Below are positions 28,303-36,189 of a DNA stretch of 64,000 bases, piece by piece. Source of the DNA: Corynebacterium sp. TAE3-ERU12 (GTDB lineage Bacteria > Actinomycetota > Actinomycetes > Mycobacteriales > Mycobacteriaceae); contig NZ_JAHUTM010000002.1 of assembly GCF_019209905.1 (NCBI RefSeq), positions 1-64,000 of the forward strand, written 5' to 3'. The notes beneath the pieces were generated by a model, which had not been told where the DNA came from, searched no databases, and was given only the letters and a program-made list of their open reading frames with translations. Numbering within the stretch: position 1 is the stretch's first letter; every line of letters starts with the position of its first letter. Position numbers and translations under genes: made by a program.

Positions 28303-29958
28303 ATGAATAACGTCATCTTCCTTGCCGAAAATGACCCGGCCTCAGCAGGCAACCCGATCCTCAATATCGCGGTCTTCGTGCTCTTCATCGTGGCCACCAT
28401 GACCGTGGTGACCAAGGTCGGCAAGAGCGGCACCAAACGAGCCTCCGACTTCTACACCGGTGGCGCCCAATTCTCCGGCACCCAGAATGGTCTCGCTATC
28501 GCCGGCGACTACCTCTCCGCGGCGTCCTTCCTGGGCATCGTCGGTGCCATCGCACTCAACGGCTACGACGGCTTCCTCTACTCAGTTGGTTTCTTCGTTG
28601 CCTGGCTGGTGGCCCTGCTGCTCGTCGCCGAGCCGCTGCGTAACGTCGGCAAGTTCACTATGGCCGACGTGCTGTCCTTCCGACTGCGCCAGAAGCCGGT
28701 ACGTACCGCCGCTGCTATCTCCACGTTGTTCGTGACCCTGTTCTACTTGGTCGCACAGATGGCCGGTGCAGGTTCCCTCGTCGCCGTGCTGCTCAATATT
28801 GACGAACCGATCTGGCAGTCCGTTGTGGTCGCCGTGGTGGGTGTCATCATGATCGCCTACGTGCTCATCGGCGGCATGAAGGGAACCACCTACGTGCAGA
28901 TGATTAAGGCCGTGCTGCTTGTTGCCGCGGTCATCATCATGACCATCATCATCCTCTGGGGCGTGAAGGGTAATTTCTCCCAGCTGCTGCAAAACGCGGT
29001 TAACACCCACGCCGCCTCCGACACTGCCAAAGAAGCAGGCTACGACGCCCGCGCAATCCTAGAGCCCGGCCTGAAATACGGCGGCGACCTCGCGCATAAG
29101 CTCGACTTCGTCTCCTTGGGTCTGTCCCTGGTCCTCGGTGTTGCCGGCCTGCCGCACGTACTCATGCGCTTCTACACAGTCCCCAGCGCCAAGGAAGCTC
29201 GTAAGTCTGTGACCTGGGCCATCGTGCTTATCGGTGGTTTCTACCTGCTGACCCTGTTCCTCGGCTACGGTGCCGCCGCACTGGTCGGCCCGGACCGTAT
29301 CCTCGCCGCCCCCGGTGGCGCGAACTCCGCGGCCCCCTTGCTTGCCTTCGAACTCGCCGGCCCCATCTTCATGGCCGTGGTCTCTGCCGTCGCCTTCGCC
29401 ACCGTGCTCGCCGTTGTCGCGGGCCTGGCCATTACGGCCTCGGCATCCGTCGGCCAGGACCTCTACCAGGGAGTTATCCGCAACGGCCAGGCCACCATGG
29501 CTGAGCAGGTGCGCGTGTCTCGAATCACCGTCGTTGTGCTCGGCGTAGCCGCCATCGTCTTGGGCATCCTCGCGATGAGCCAGAACGTGGCCTTCCTGGT
29601 CTCTTTGGCCTTCGCCATCGCCGCCGCCGCGAATGTGCCGACCATCCTGATGTCCCTGTTCTGGCGACGCTTCAACACCACCGGCGCAGTGGCCTCCATG
29701 TACACCGGCGTCATCGGGTCCCTGGTGCTCATCGCCTTCTCCCCGGCGGTCTCCGGTGCCGCCAAGGCAATGCTGCCGAATATGGACTTCGCCTGGTTCC
29801 CGCTGACGTCACCGGGCTTGGTCGCTATCCCGTTGGCCTTCCTCGCCGGCATTATCGGCACCCTCGTCGGCAAGCCGGATGATTTCGACGACCTCGCCGC
29901 CGAGATGGAAGTCCGCTCCCTGACCGGTGTGGGTACTGAGGCGGCGGTCGATCACTAG
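28303..29958 (+). CDS. mctC: monocarboxylate/cation symporter (SSS family, MctC-like)
   Basis: This 551-residue sodium:solute symporter has about 13 transmembrane segments. Family signatures include TGGAQFSGTQNGLAIAGDYLSAASFLGI, GGMKGTTYVQMIKAVLL and GVAGLPHVLMRFYTV. It matches ActP/MctC proteins that import acetate, propionate and pyruvate. The partner DUF485 gene and nearby gltA fit the C. glutamicum arrangement. It contains three CTTGCCGAC words, all read as the reverse complement. Confidence 0.88.
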   Translation: MNNVIFLAENDPASAGNPILNIAVFVLFIVATMTVVTKVGKSGTKRASDFYTGGAQFSGTQNGLAIAGDYLSAASFLGIVGAIALNGYDGFLYSVGFFVAWLVALLLVAEPLRNVGKFTMADVLSFRLRQKPVRTAAAISTLFVTLFYLVAQMAGAGSLVAVLLNIDEPIWQSVVVAVVGVIMIAYVLIGGMKGTTYVQMIKAVLLVAAVIIMTIIILWGVKGNFSQLLQNAVNTHAASDTAKEAGYDARAILEPGLKYGGDLAHKLDFVSLGLSLVLGVAGLPHVLMRFYTVPSAKEARKSVTWAIVLIGGFYLLTLFLGYGAAALVGPDRILAAPGGANSAAPLLAFELAGPIFMAVVSAVAFATVLAVVAGLAITASASVGQDLYQGVIRNGQATMAEQVRVSRITVVVLGVAAIVLGILAMSQNVAFLVSLAFAIAAAANVPTILMSLFWRRFNTTGAVASMYTGVIGSLVLIAFSPAVSGAAKAMLPNMDFAWFPLTSPGLVAIPLAFLAGIIGTLVGKPDDFDDLAAEMEVRSLTGVGTEAAVDH

Positions 29959-29960
29959 TG

Positions 29961-29979
29961 CTTATCGGTGACCGATAAG
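29961..29979. promoter_or_regulatory. perfect inverted repeat before gcvT
   Basis: CTTATCGG-TGA-CCGATAAG follows the mctC stop by 2 bp. It has no T tract, so it is a poor terminator. Its right arm overlaps a -10-like TAAGAT (29976-29981), 43 bp before the gcvT start. It could be an operator or an mRNA-end hairpin. Confidence 0.5.
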
Positions 29980-30021
29980 ATAGAGACGATTCACCACGGC
30001 TCACACGGAGGTTCTGTACCC

Positions 30022-31131
30022 ATGACCGACACTGGTTCCGAGATTCGCCACAGCGCGCTGTACAACGAACATGTGGCGATGGACGCCCACCTCGCCACTG
30101 TCGGTGGCTGGGAAGTGCCCATGCACTACAGTTCCCCGGAGGAGGAGCACCGCGCCGTCCGCGAAACCGTCGGTGTATTCGATCTGTCCCAGATGGGCGA
30201 GATTCGGGTCTCCGGGCCCGACGCCCCGTCCTTCCTTGCCCATTCATTGATCTCCGCCATGAAGCCCATCGCACTGGGTAAGGCGAAGTACACGATGATG
30301 GTGCAGGAAGATGGCGGCATTATCGACGACCTCATCGCCTACCGCCTGGCCGCGGAGTCCTACCTGCTGGTGCAAAATGCCCGCAATTGTGACGATGTGC
30401 TCGCGACCTTGGAGGAGCGCGTCGGCGGTTATGACGTCGAGTTGGTGAACCTCTCCCAGGACGTTGTGCTGCTGGCGGTCCAGGGCCCGAAGGCGGAAAA
30501 GCTGATGCAGCGTCTGACTAGCGAGGACGCTAAGGAGACGGTGTCGAGTCTGCGGTACTACTCCTGCACCCACCTCGATGTATGTGAGGTGTCGACGTTG
30601 GTTTCGCGTACCGGCTACACCGGTGAGGATGGCTTCGAGCTGTTCGTCCCCGCCGAAGAAGCCACGAAGGTCTGGCAGACCATTCTGGAGGAAGGCAAGG
30701 ACCTCGGTATCCGTCCGTGTGGCCTGTCCTGCCGCGACACCCTGCGCATTGAGGCCGGCATGCCGCTCTACGGCCAGGAACTCTCCCGCGAACACAACCC
30801 GCTAGAGGCCGGTTTCGCCGCGCTGATCAGCCCCACCAAGGGCCGCTTCATTGGCCGCAATGCGCTGATTAACCAGCCGGAGCCGCGCCGTCTCCTCGTC
30901 GGTCTCACCTTCGAAGGCGATACCGCACCGGCAGAAGGCGATGTGCTTACCGACGATGAGGGCAACGAGGTCGGCTACATCACCTCGGCGATTGTCAGCC
31001 CGACCCTGGAGCAGCCCATTGCCATGGCCTACCTGGATAAGTGGATGTCCACTACCGGCACCAAGGTCACCGTTGGAGATAAGGTCGGCACGGTTTCCCC
31101 GATGCCGTTCTACAGCCGCAAGAAGCGCTAA
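30022..31131 (+). CDS. gcvT: aminomethyltransferase (glycine cleavage T protein)
   Basis: This 369-residue folate-dependent protein has the GcvT pattern: VPMHYSS, FDLSQMGEIRVSGPDA, YTMMVQEDGGIIDDLI, RTGYTGEDGFELF (folate binding), GLSCRDTLRIEAGMPLYGQEL. It releases ammonia and passes a one-carbon unit from the H-protein to tetrahydrofolate. ATG 30022 has GGAGG upstream. No gcvH or gcvP is in the window, so the rest of the system must be elsewhere or absent. Confidence 0.92.
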   Translation: MTDTGSEIRHSALYNEHVAMDAHLATVGGWEVPMHYSSPEEEHRAVRETVGVFDLSQMGEIRVSGPDAPSFLAHSLISAMKPIALGKAKYTMMVQEDGGIIDDLIAYRLAAESYLLVQNARNCDDVLATLEERVGGYDVELVNLSQDVVLLAVQGPKAEKLMQRLTSEDAKETVSSLRYYSCTHLDVCEVSTLVSRTGYTGEDGFELFVPAEEATKVWQTILEEGKDLGIRPCGLSCRDTLRIEAGMPLYGQELSREHNPLEAGFAALISPTKGRFIGRNALINQPEPRRLLVGLTFEGDTAPAEGDVLTDDEGNEVGYITSAIVSPTLEQPIAMAYLDKWMSTTGTKVTVGDKVGTVSPMPFYSRKKR

Positions 31132-31380
31132 TTAACCAAAAATCTGGCGACGATCGTTGGCGACAGTCTTGTCGTCCAGCGTCGTCGCCGCGCCGTAGCG
31201 CTGGTTGAGGAAGGTCTCACACGCTGCGGCGAGTTGGCGCGCGTCATAGAAATTCAGCAGCAGAATCTGCTCGCCGTCACCATTGCGCAGCTGCAGGCGC
31301 AGCTGACCATTTTCTTCAATGATGTCGGTGTGCACCGGCTGGCCAGCAGCGTCAGTGAATTTAGGAGTGCGCGCAGTCAT
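31132..31380 (-). CDS. hypothetical protein
   Basis: This 82-residue cytoplasmic protein (85 if the ATG at 31389 is used) starts MTARTPKFTDAAGQPVHTD. It is polar, without membrane segments or known motifs. It abuts gcvT tail to tail with no spacer. Composition resembles the neighbouring core genes, so it is likely real. It is the last normal-looking gene before the decayed region. Function unknown. Confidence 0.55.
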   Translation of the reverse strand: MTARTPKFTDAAGQPVHTDIIEENGQLRLQLRNGDGEQILLLNFYDARQLAAACETFLNQRYGAATTLDDKTVANDRRQIFG

Positions 31381-31388
31381 GGCGCACA

Positions 31389-31618
31389 TTATTGCACGCG
31401 GGGGACAGAGCGCCCTAGGTAGGAATCCAACCAGCGACGTTTGTTATCGGTGAGACTTAAGTACTTACCCCACGCTGTGTGCCCTACAACGAGTTAATGT
31501 GCTTTTCGGTCGCTGGTATGGCCTGGACGAGACGGTCTCGCACGTGGGCTACCTCATCTGCAAGCCTTGGTGCGTGTGGTTTGAATACACGCCCCTTGCG
31601 TTGACACCAGGAATACTC
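31389..31618 (-). pseudogene. decayed C-terminal coding remnant
   Basis: Two adjoining minus-strand frames read as protein-like sequence but are split by a frame change near 31486-31493. The upstream piece (31484-31618) contains RKGRVFKPHAPRLADEV and ends INSL-stop. The downstream piece (31389-31493) has VVGHTAWGKYLSLTDNKRRW and ends PRVQ-stop. There is no start codon and a stop lies just upstream. I do not recognise the family. Its end contains the tRNA-like repeat, so one reading or the other may be coincidental. Confidence 0.3.
31410..31432 (-). repeat. degenerate copy of the tRNA-Arg 3' end (possible attL)
   Basis: These 23 bp match the 3' end of the tRNA-Arg gene (34184-34206) at 19 positions, in the same orientation. 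The match resumes after two mismatches with CGAC. Placed 2.8 kb away across a gene-poor segment, it looks like the far boundary of an old tRNA-integrated element. Confidence 0.5.
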
Positions 31619-31898
31619 TCAGCGCGGCGTGCATGATCGAAATCTGCCAGTGATTCGAGCGAGCGTCCCATGAATCACGCTCATGGCCACATGTCACACG
31701 AGTAGATAATTATGCCACGCTCTGGAAGTTCGGCACGATGCGTTTGAAGCCGCAAGTCAGCACGCAAGTCGATTTAACGCTTCGTGAAAGCCGGGCCGGT
31801 TGCGTGTGAAACCGCTTATGGCGTCGGGGAAGGATTTGGCTAGGTGTAGTGGTTTAGCAGGGCGGGCTGACTCGCGAGATTCTGATCCCTGGCTCTGA
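31619..31898. other. non-coding stretch, nothing recognised
   Basis: No gene, RNA or repeat is supported here. Short open frames on both strands lack start codons or plausible composition. It is part of the decayed segment between gcvT and tRNA-Arg. Confidence 0.5.
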
Positions 31899-32237
31899 CG
31901 CTGGTGTGATCCAACCCTTGGCCTACACCGTCGACTTACCCTGCCCCGAATCTCTGCCCCTGTCCCACCGACATTCAAACGGATCCCAGCCCCGGCACTG
32001 GTTCGAACGACCGCCGTCGGTGTCGACGGACCTGAAATCAGGCTACTGAACCTGCTTAGTGAAAAATCCGGGCTTGGTTATGTTCCTACGGCGGATTTCG
32101 AAATCAATCTACTCAACAAGTCCGACACGGCTCAATTATCTGGCTACGATTTACCGAGCTATCCCGATCCGTCAAAGAGGCCCCTTGTTGGCGATGCGAC
32201 TGTCGATGCCTGCCATAGATTGTACTTCGTCCACTGA
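31899..32237 (+). pseudogene. 112-codon open frame without a start codon
   Basis: From a TGA at 31896 to a TGA at 32235 one frame stays open for 112 codons and reads as ordinary soluble protein. It includes TTAVGVDGPEIRLLNLLSEK, GYVPTADFEINLLNKS, YDLPSYPDPSKRPLVGD and ends HRLYFVH. There is no ATG, GTG or TTG at a useful place. A second open frame overlaps its first half (about 31860-32048), which suggests a frameshifted, 5'-truncated gene. Family not recognised. Confidence 0.4.
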
Positions 32238-32543
32238 AAAGCAATAGATGTTGTTGGGATCTAACCAACTGATGCATTATCTATAGTTGACTAGCCAGAA
32301 CTCGAAACGTTCGTACTTTTGACATAAGAAGTCGAACTAGAGAAATTATCCTCATCACCTTTCTGTTTGCAATTAGAGAAAGATGCAGCAGCTTCGGGCC
32401 TATCCTGGTCGAACCCGAGGAGTGAAACGAGTTTATCGGAAGCCATTGGACCTGTTCCTGCAAGAAGGAGCTGAAGAACTTCTTCCGTTGAGAAACTTCT
32501 GGATGGAATACTATGGGAAAACAGTGTCGCGCGACTTGTTGAA
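32238..32543. other. AT-richer spacer, nothing recognised
   Basis: This is mostly non-coding. Two overlapping short frames on the minus strand and one on the plus strand exist, but they contradict each other and have no family resemblance. Confidence 0.45.
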
Positions 32544-32924
32544 TCAGTTTGCGTACCTTTTGGCTTCACGGTTACCGGAAAGTGCTGCACATATTAGAAC
32601 AGCTACCTGTATAACAAATCCCATAATCGGGGTAATTATGAGTAGATCGTGGTAATCGGAGGTTGACGATTTGAAAATTAGAAGGAATGTGATATCTATT
32701 ACTATTGCCACTGCGCCGACCATGGCAGATGCCATTAGGTAGGGTGCGGCTTTCTTGTGTGCTGCGTCCCACGCGGCATCGGAAAGCGTGGTATGTTTAG
32801 TTCGAATTCCCAGTGCGGAATTTCTCGTTAAGTTTCCGCTTAAGGATGCCTTTGCGATTGCATACGATAGAATCGTAAGAAGGAAGTTTCCTATCGCGAG
32901 GGATATGTAGCCTGAAGGTTCCAA
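32544..32924 (-). CDS. SdpI-family membrane protein
   Basis: The 126-residue protein has three transmembrane helices (about 5-27, 64-84, 92-115). The hallmark SdpI-family cytosolic motif GIRTKHTTLSDAAWDAAHKKAAP (about 38-60) lies after helix 1. In Bacillus, SdpI gives immunity to the SdpC toxin and acts in signalling; actinobacterial homologues are uncharacterised. The start is TTG 32924 with AAGGA five bases upstream. Its base composition is lower in GC than flanking core genes, and it sits in the decayed segment, so acquisition by transfer is plausible. Confidence 0.75.
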   Translation of the reverse strand: MEPSGYISLAIGNFLLTILSYAIAKASLSGNLTRNSALGIRTKHTTLSDAAWDAAHKKAAPYLMASAMVGAVAIVIDITFLLIFKSSTSDYHDLLIITPIMGFVIQVAVLICAALSGNREAKRYAN

Positions 32925-33046
32925 TGTTGTCCTTTTGTGAACGAATTTTTGGTGTGGGTCCTATGCCTACCTTAGATGTCACATGTTGTCTAGGAGTGGA
33001 TTTTTCTGTTGGCAGGACGTGTTTAACTGCCTCTTCGCGTTTGGGA
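32925..33046. other. SdpI upstream spacer
   Basis: AT-richer sequence upstream of the SdpI gene. Nothing beyond its Shine-Dalgarno is recognised. Confidence 0.4.
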
Positions 33047-33689
33047 GTGTGTAGTTGAGCCGGGGCCGTGACCCGGGTAGGCGCAGTCGGGTGAAAACGC
33101 GGGCGGTAACGCCAGTCACCAAGGCGCGGGCCTGTGGGCCAACCAAGAGGCGGGCAATTCGGTATGGAGCCCGAAGCCAGCGAACAACAGGGGAAGTGGA
33201 TCATCGAGCGGAGGAACTCGTCGGTGATGTCATCGGCATGGTCTGTCAGGCAGCCGAAGAGGCTTGCCAAGCCCTCGAGTCCCGTGTGCAGCCCGACGCG
33301 CCGAGCCTGGCTGCCGTCATTGCCACCGACCGGTGCAGCGTCGCACAGTCTCCTCGACCGGCACCGAGATCTGCTTCAGCGGGAACAGGTGGAGGCAGCT
33401 TCGCATCCGCCTGTTCGACGGTGCGCGAGCATCACAACGGTCACCGGGACGAGTCCTCCGGCGGTCACGTTCCGACACTCTCAAGGACGCGCCCGAAACC
33501 GGGAACTCCGTACCGACGCGAGGCGGTAGCAGATTCGCAGCTCCGCGCTTCCGTGCCCGGTTCGGCTGTCGTCGACATCGAGCAGTAGCCGATGCAGTAG
33601 TCGAACCGGAGCCACGTACCGCTCACTCGCAGCCCCCTTCGTGGTCGCAGTCAGTTGGCGACATGCGCCTGTTTTCGGATCCGCCGAGG
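33047..33689. other. GC-rich segment without a credible gene, possibly structured RNA or a decayed element
   Basis: Base composition changes abruptly at about 33050. Long frames exist on the plus strand (for example 33055-33588) but their amino-acid composition is Arg/Ser/Pro-rich and implausible. The start GTGTG followed by paired GC blocks, GTGAAAA and GGTAACGCC recalls domain I of bacterial group II introns, but no maturase and no domain V (AGC...GTT hairpin) were found. It is left as unidentified. Confidence 0.35.
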
Positions 33690-33727
33690 CGCGACAAGGA
33701 CTGTGTCGCGGCCTGTCCGGCAGGCCG
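33690..33727. other. two adjacent hairpins
   Basis: CGCGACA (33690-33696) pairs with TGTCGCG (33704-33710), immediately followed by GGCCTG (33710-33715) pairing with CAGGCC (33721-33726). There is no T tract. They close the GC-rich segment on its right side and may be remnants of a structured element. Confidence 0.5.
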
Positions 33728-33950
33728 AACTCAGCACCGGCAGTGAGCGTTCACCGCTTCAGAAGAACACCTCTCCGTCTCATCACCCGCGTCCCCTACC
33801 CGGCCACAGAGCACCGTCCCTTCCCTCCCCGGAACCCATCGCTGATACAACCACCGGACCGTCCATCACCGCCCTGATTCCAGCGCCCAACAGCATGATC
33901 CACCGTTCCCCGGTAAGGTCGATAGAAATCCGATGGGATATATGTTCATT
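33728..33950. other. spacer, nothing recognised
   Basis: Pro/Ser-rich frames here are not believable as genes. No RNA or repeat is seen. Confidence 0.4.
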
Positions 33951-34109
33951 TCAGTTGAGTTCTAGCTCGTCCCCCTGGTCAGCTTCTTCTCTGAGCCAAG
34001 TAGTGGCCCACCCTTTGAATAGCTTAGAGATACTCGTCTTTCGCTTCAGTGCTTCCAACTTGAGGTTCTCCACAAGACGCTCGTCATCGACGTAAAGCCT
34101 CAGCGACAA
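33951..34109 (-). CDS. small ribbon-helix-helix protein (antitoxin/ParG-like)
   Basis: The 52-residue product reads MSLRLYVDDERLVENLKLEA, then LKRKTSISKLFKGWATTWLR, and ends acidic (DQGDELELN). A short beta strand followed by two helices with the TSISKL turn is the ribbon-helix-helix pattern of CopG-type regulators and antitoxins. The start is TTG 34109; the frame stays open further upstream with no better start. No toxin gene is adjacent. It lies 75 bp from the 3' end of tRNA-Arg, a usual place for mobile-element genes. Confidence 0.5.
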   Translation of the reverse strand: MSLRLYVDDERLVENLKLEALKRKTSISKLFKGWATTWLREEADQGDELELN

Positions 34110-34183
34110 ACAAGTGAGATGGCTCGAGAGCTTTCCCGGCCTCCCTAAAGGGAATGGCTAGGTGGAGTGGAGTCCGTTTTCTG

Positions 34184-34206
34184 CGCCCCAGAGAGGAATC
34201 GAACCT
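34184..34206 (-). repeat. tRNA-Arg 3' end, matching the repeat at 31410
   Basis: This is the intact counterpart of the degenerate copy at 31410-31432. It covers the T arm and acceptor 3' strand of the tRNA, the usual attachment core for tRNA-targeting integrases. Confidence 0.5.
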
Positions 34207-34257
34207 CCGACACCGGCTTTAGGAGAGCCGTGCTCTATCCACTGAGCTACTAGGGCA
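34185..34257 (-). tRNA. tRNA-Arg (anticodon CCT)
   Basis: The 73-nt gene folds as a full cloverleaf. The acceptor GCCCTAG pairs with CTGGGGC (one G-T), the D arm is GCTCAGTGGATAGAGC, the anticodon arm is CGGCT-CTCCTAA-AGCCG with CCT at positions 34-36, and the T arm is GGAGG-TTCGATT-CCTCT. No CCA is encoded. It reads the rare AGG codon. Its 3' end points into the decayed segment, and its 5' side faces the iron-regulated ABC genes. Confidence 0.95.
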
Positions 34258-34378
34258 GTGCTTTGAACAATATCGCACCTATAGTTGTACTTTCGAACCC
34301 GCACCACTAGAGGTATGCCTAACCTAAATGTTACTGTCGTGAGGTAGTCGTCGTTGCAGTAGAGAGGGGCGCATACGC
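34258..34378. promoter_or_regulatory. DtxR-like box upstream of the IrtAB-like operon
   Basis: AGAGGTATGCCTAACCTAA at 34309-34327 matches the DtxR consensus TTAGGTTAGCCTAACCTAA at 15 of 19 positions, with a perfect right half. A candidate promoter TTGTAC (34285-34290), 17 bp, TAGAGG (34308-34313) would be covered by the bound repressor. AGAGAGGGG at 34361-34369 is the Shine-Dalgarno for GTG 34379. The tRNA-Arg promoter should also lie here on the minus strand. Confidence 0.7.
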
Positions 34379-36184
34379 GTGTCAACTGCACTATCTCAAG
34401 ACAGTCCACCTCAGTCGGATGTTGCGAAGGCTAAAGCTGACCGCGAGCATGCCAAACAAGCACTGCATAAGCTCATGGAGCCGATTAGCGGCGATCTCAT
34501 CATCGCCCGCCTCCTCGCTGCAGTAGGCGCACTATTCGGCATCATGCCGTTCGTCGCCATCTGGAAACTCGGCGGAATCTTCCTCGACGCCGCTGGGAAT
34601 AAACCCCTCGATGACGGTGCTGTGTGGACCTGGATACTTATCCTGATCATCGCTTTCCTCGCCGCCACCGTCGTGACCTTCTTCGCTAGCACCGTCGCCC
34701 ATAAGGCCGATGCGAAGTTCTCCAACGAGGTGCGTCAGCAGATGGTGCACCGCCTTGGCGAAGCCCCGTTGGCCTGGTTCACCACCAACAATTCCGGGCG
34801 TGTGCGCAAGGCTCTTATGGATGACCTCCGCCTCATCCACACCCTCATCGCACACCTGCCAGTCGATTCCACCCAAGCGATCATCAAGCCGCTAGGCCTC
34901 ATCATTTTGTCCTTCGTCATTGATTGGCGGCTAGGGCTGCTCACCATCTCCCTCAATATTGTCTACCTGCTCATGATGCTGGGAATGATGGGGGATATGG
35001 GAACAAAGACCCTGGAGGTTGACGCCAACCTGTCTCGGGTGTCCTCCACAATGGTCGAGTTCGTCACCGGCATCACCGTCGTTAAGGCCTTCGGTGCCGT
35101 CGGTAAGGCCCATCGCCGCTACCAGGAAGCTGCCGACGTTTTTTCCCGCCACTACCGAGCGTGGGCACAGGAAAATTTGGTGCTGTCGTCACTGTCGATG
35201 GCGATTATCGCGGTGCCGATGGTGCTCCTGGTCAATCTCGGTGTCGGCGGGTGGATGGTGCACGTCGGTTGGGTCGAAGCTAACCAGGTAGTCGTGACAA
35301 CCCTCATCGCACTGATACTGCCTCAGGCAATCCAGGATCTTGGTGGCAATATGTGGGCCTACCAGCTAGCTTCCGGTGCCGCAGTGCGCATCGTGGAGAC
35401 CACTGAAATCCCAGTACTGCCCGAGTCCGACACCAACACCACCCCGAACGGCCACGACATCGTCTTCGATGATGTCACCTTCTCCTACGGCAATACCCTC
35501 GCCGTCGATCAAGCCAGCTTCACCTGCCCGCAAGGCAGCGTGACGGCACTGGTCGGCCCATCCGGCTCCGGCAAGTCCACGCTGGCAACGCTTGCGGCCC
35601 GGTTCGCTGATCCCGACGCCGGGGAGGTCCGCATCGGCGGGGTGCCTCTGCCCGAAATGACGACCGAGACCCTCTACCAGCAGATCGCATTCGTCTTGCA
35701 GGACCCGCAGCTTATTCGGGCCTCGGTTCGCCGCAACATCACCCTCGGCAAGCCCGATGCCACTGATGAGGAAGTCCGCGCCGCCGCAGCCGCCGCCCAG
35801 ATTCTCGAGGACATAGAGGCCCTGCCCGACGGTTTCGACACCATCGTCGGCGAGCACGCGAACCTTTCCGGTGGTCAGCAGCAGCGCATCGCGATTGCGC
35901 GCGCCCTCGTTATGGATGCTCCGATCCTGCTGCTTGACGAAGCCACCGCATTTACTGACCCCGAGTCCGAGGCCGATATTCAGCAAGCCCTGACCACGCT
36001 TGTAAAGGGCCGTACCGTACTGGTGATTGCCCACCGGCCGGAGTCGATTATCGGCGCCGACCAGATCGTCATTGTCGACCGGGGCCGCGTTGTGGCTACC
36101 GGCACTCACGGTGAACTCAAAAACCACCCCGGCTACGCGCGACTGTGGAAAGCCGCCGAAGTTCGTGGAGCAGAGCAGGAGTAA
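34379..36184 (+). CDS. ABC transporter permease-ATPase, IrtA/YbtP-like
   Basis: The 601-residue protein has six transmembrane helices (about 40-320) fused to an ATPase domain: Walker A GPSGSGKST (about 395-403), signature LSGGQQQRIAIARAL, Walker B ILLLDEATAFTDPESE. The ATAFTDPESEA variant is typical of the IrtA/YbtP half of heterodimeric siderophore importers with exporter fold, and not of classical drug exporters. There is no siderophore-interacting domain at the N-terminus, unlike mycobacterial IrtA. A DtxR box upstream supports iron-siderophore uptake (inference). The partner gene starts 5 bp downstream. Confidence 0.83.
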   Translation: MSTALSQDSPPQSDVAKAKADREHAKQALHKLMEPISGDLIIARLLAAVGALFGIMPFVAIWKLGGIFLDAAGNKPLDDGAVWTWILILIIAFLAATVVTFFASTVAHKADAKFSNEVRQQMVHRLGEAPLAWFTTNNSGRVRKALMDDLRLIHTLIAHLPVDSTQAIIKPLGLIILSFVIDWRLGLLTISLNIVYLLMMLGMMGDMGTKTLEVDANLSRVSSTMVEFVTGITVVKAFGAVGKAHRRYQEAADVFSRHYRAWAQENLVLSSLSMAIIAVPMVLLVNLGVGGWMVHVGWVEANQVVVTTLIALILPQAIQDLGGNMWAYQLASGAAVRIVETTEIPVLPESDTNTTPNGHDIVFDDVTFSYGNTLAVDQASFTCPQGSVTALVGPSGSGKSTLATLAARFADPDAGEVRIGGVPLPEMTTETLYQQIAFVLQDPQLIRASVRRNITLGKPDATDEEVRAAAAAAQILEDIEALPDGFDTIVGEHANLSGGQQQRIAIARALVMDAPILLLDEATAFTDPESEADIQQALTTLVKGRTVLVIAHRPESIIGADQIVIVDRGRVVATGTHGELKNHPGYARLWKAAEVRGAEQE

Positions 36185-36189
36185 TCGCG

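Noticed and set aside
29959..30021. Glycine riboswitch before gcvT
   Set aside because: The leader of about 60 bp is far too short for either aptamer.
31981..32075. A tRNA-Sec-like fold on the minus strand
   Set aside because: The CCTGA/TCAGG arm leaves a loop of only two bases, and no acceptor stem or D arm can be formed.
32291..32655. Overlapping short frames on both strands next to the SdpI gene
   Set aside because: They contradict each other, overlap the SdpI 3' end and show no coding composition.
33055..33877. Several plus-strand ORFs of 78-177 residues
   Set aside because: Arg/Ser/Pro-rich composition in GC-rich non-coding DNA; no recognisable domain and mutually overlapping frames.
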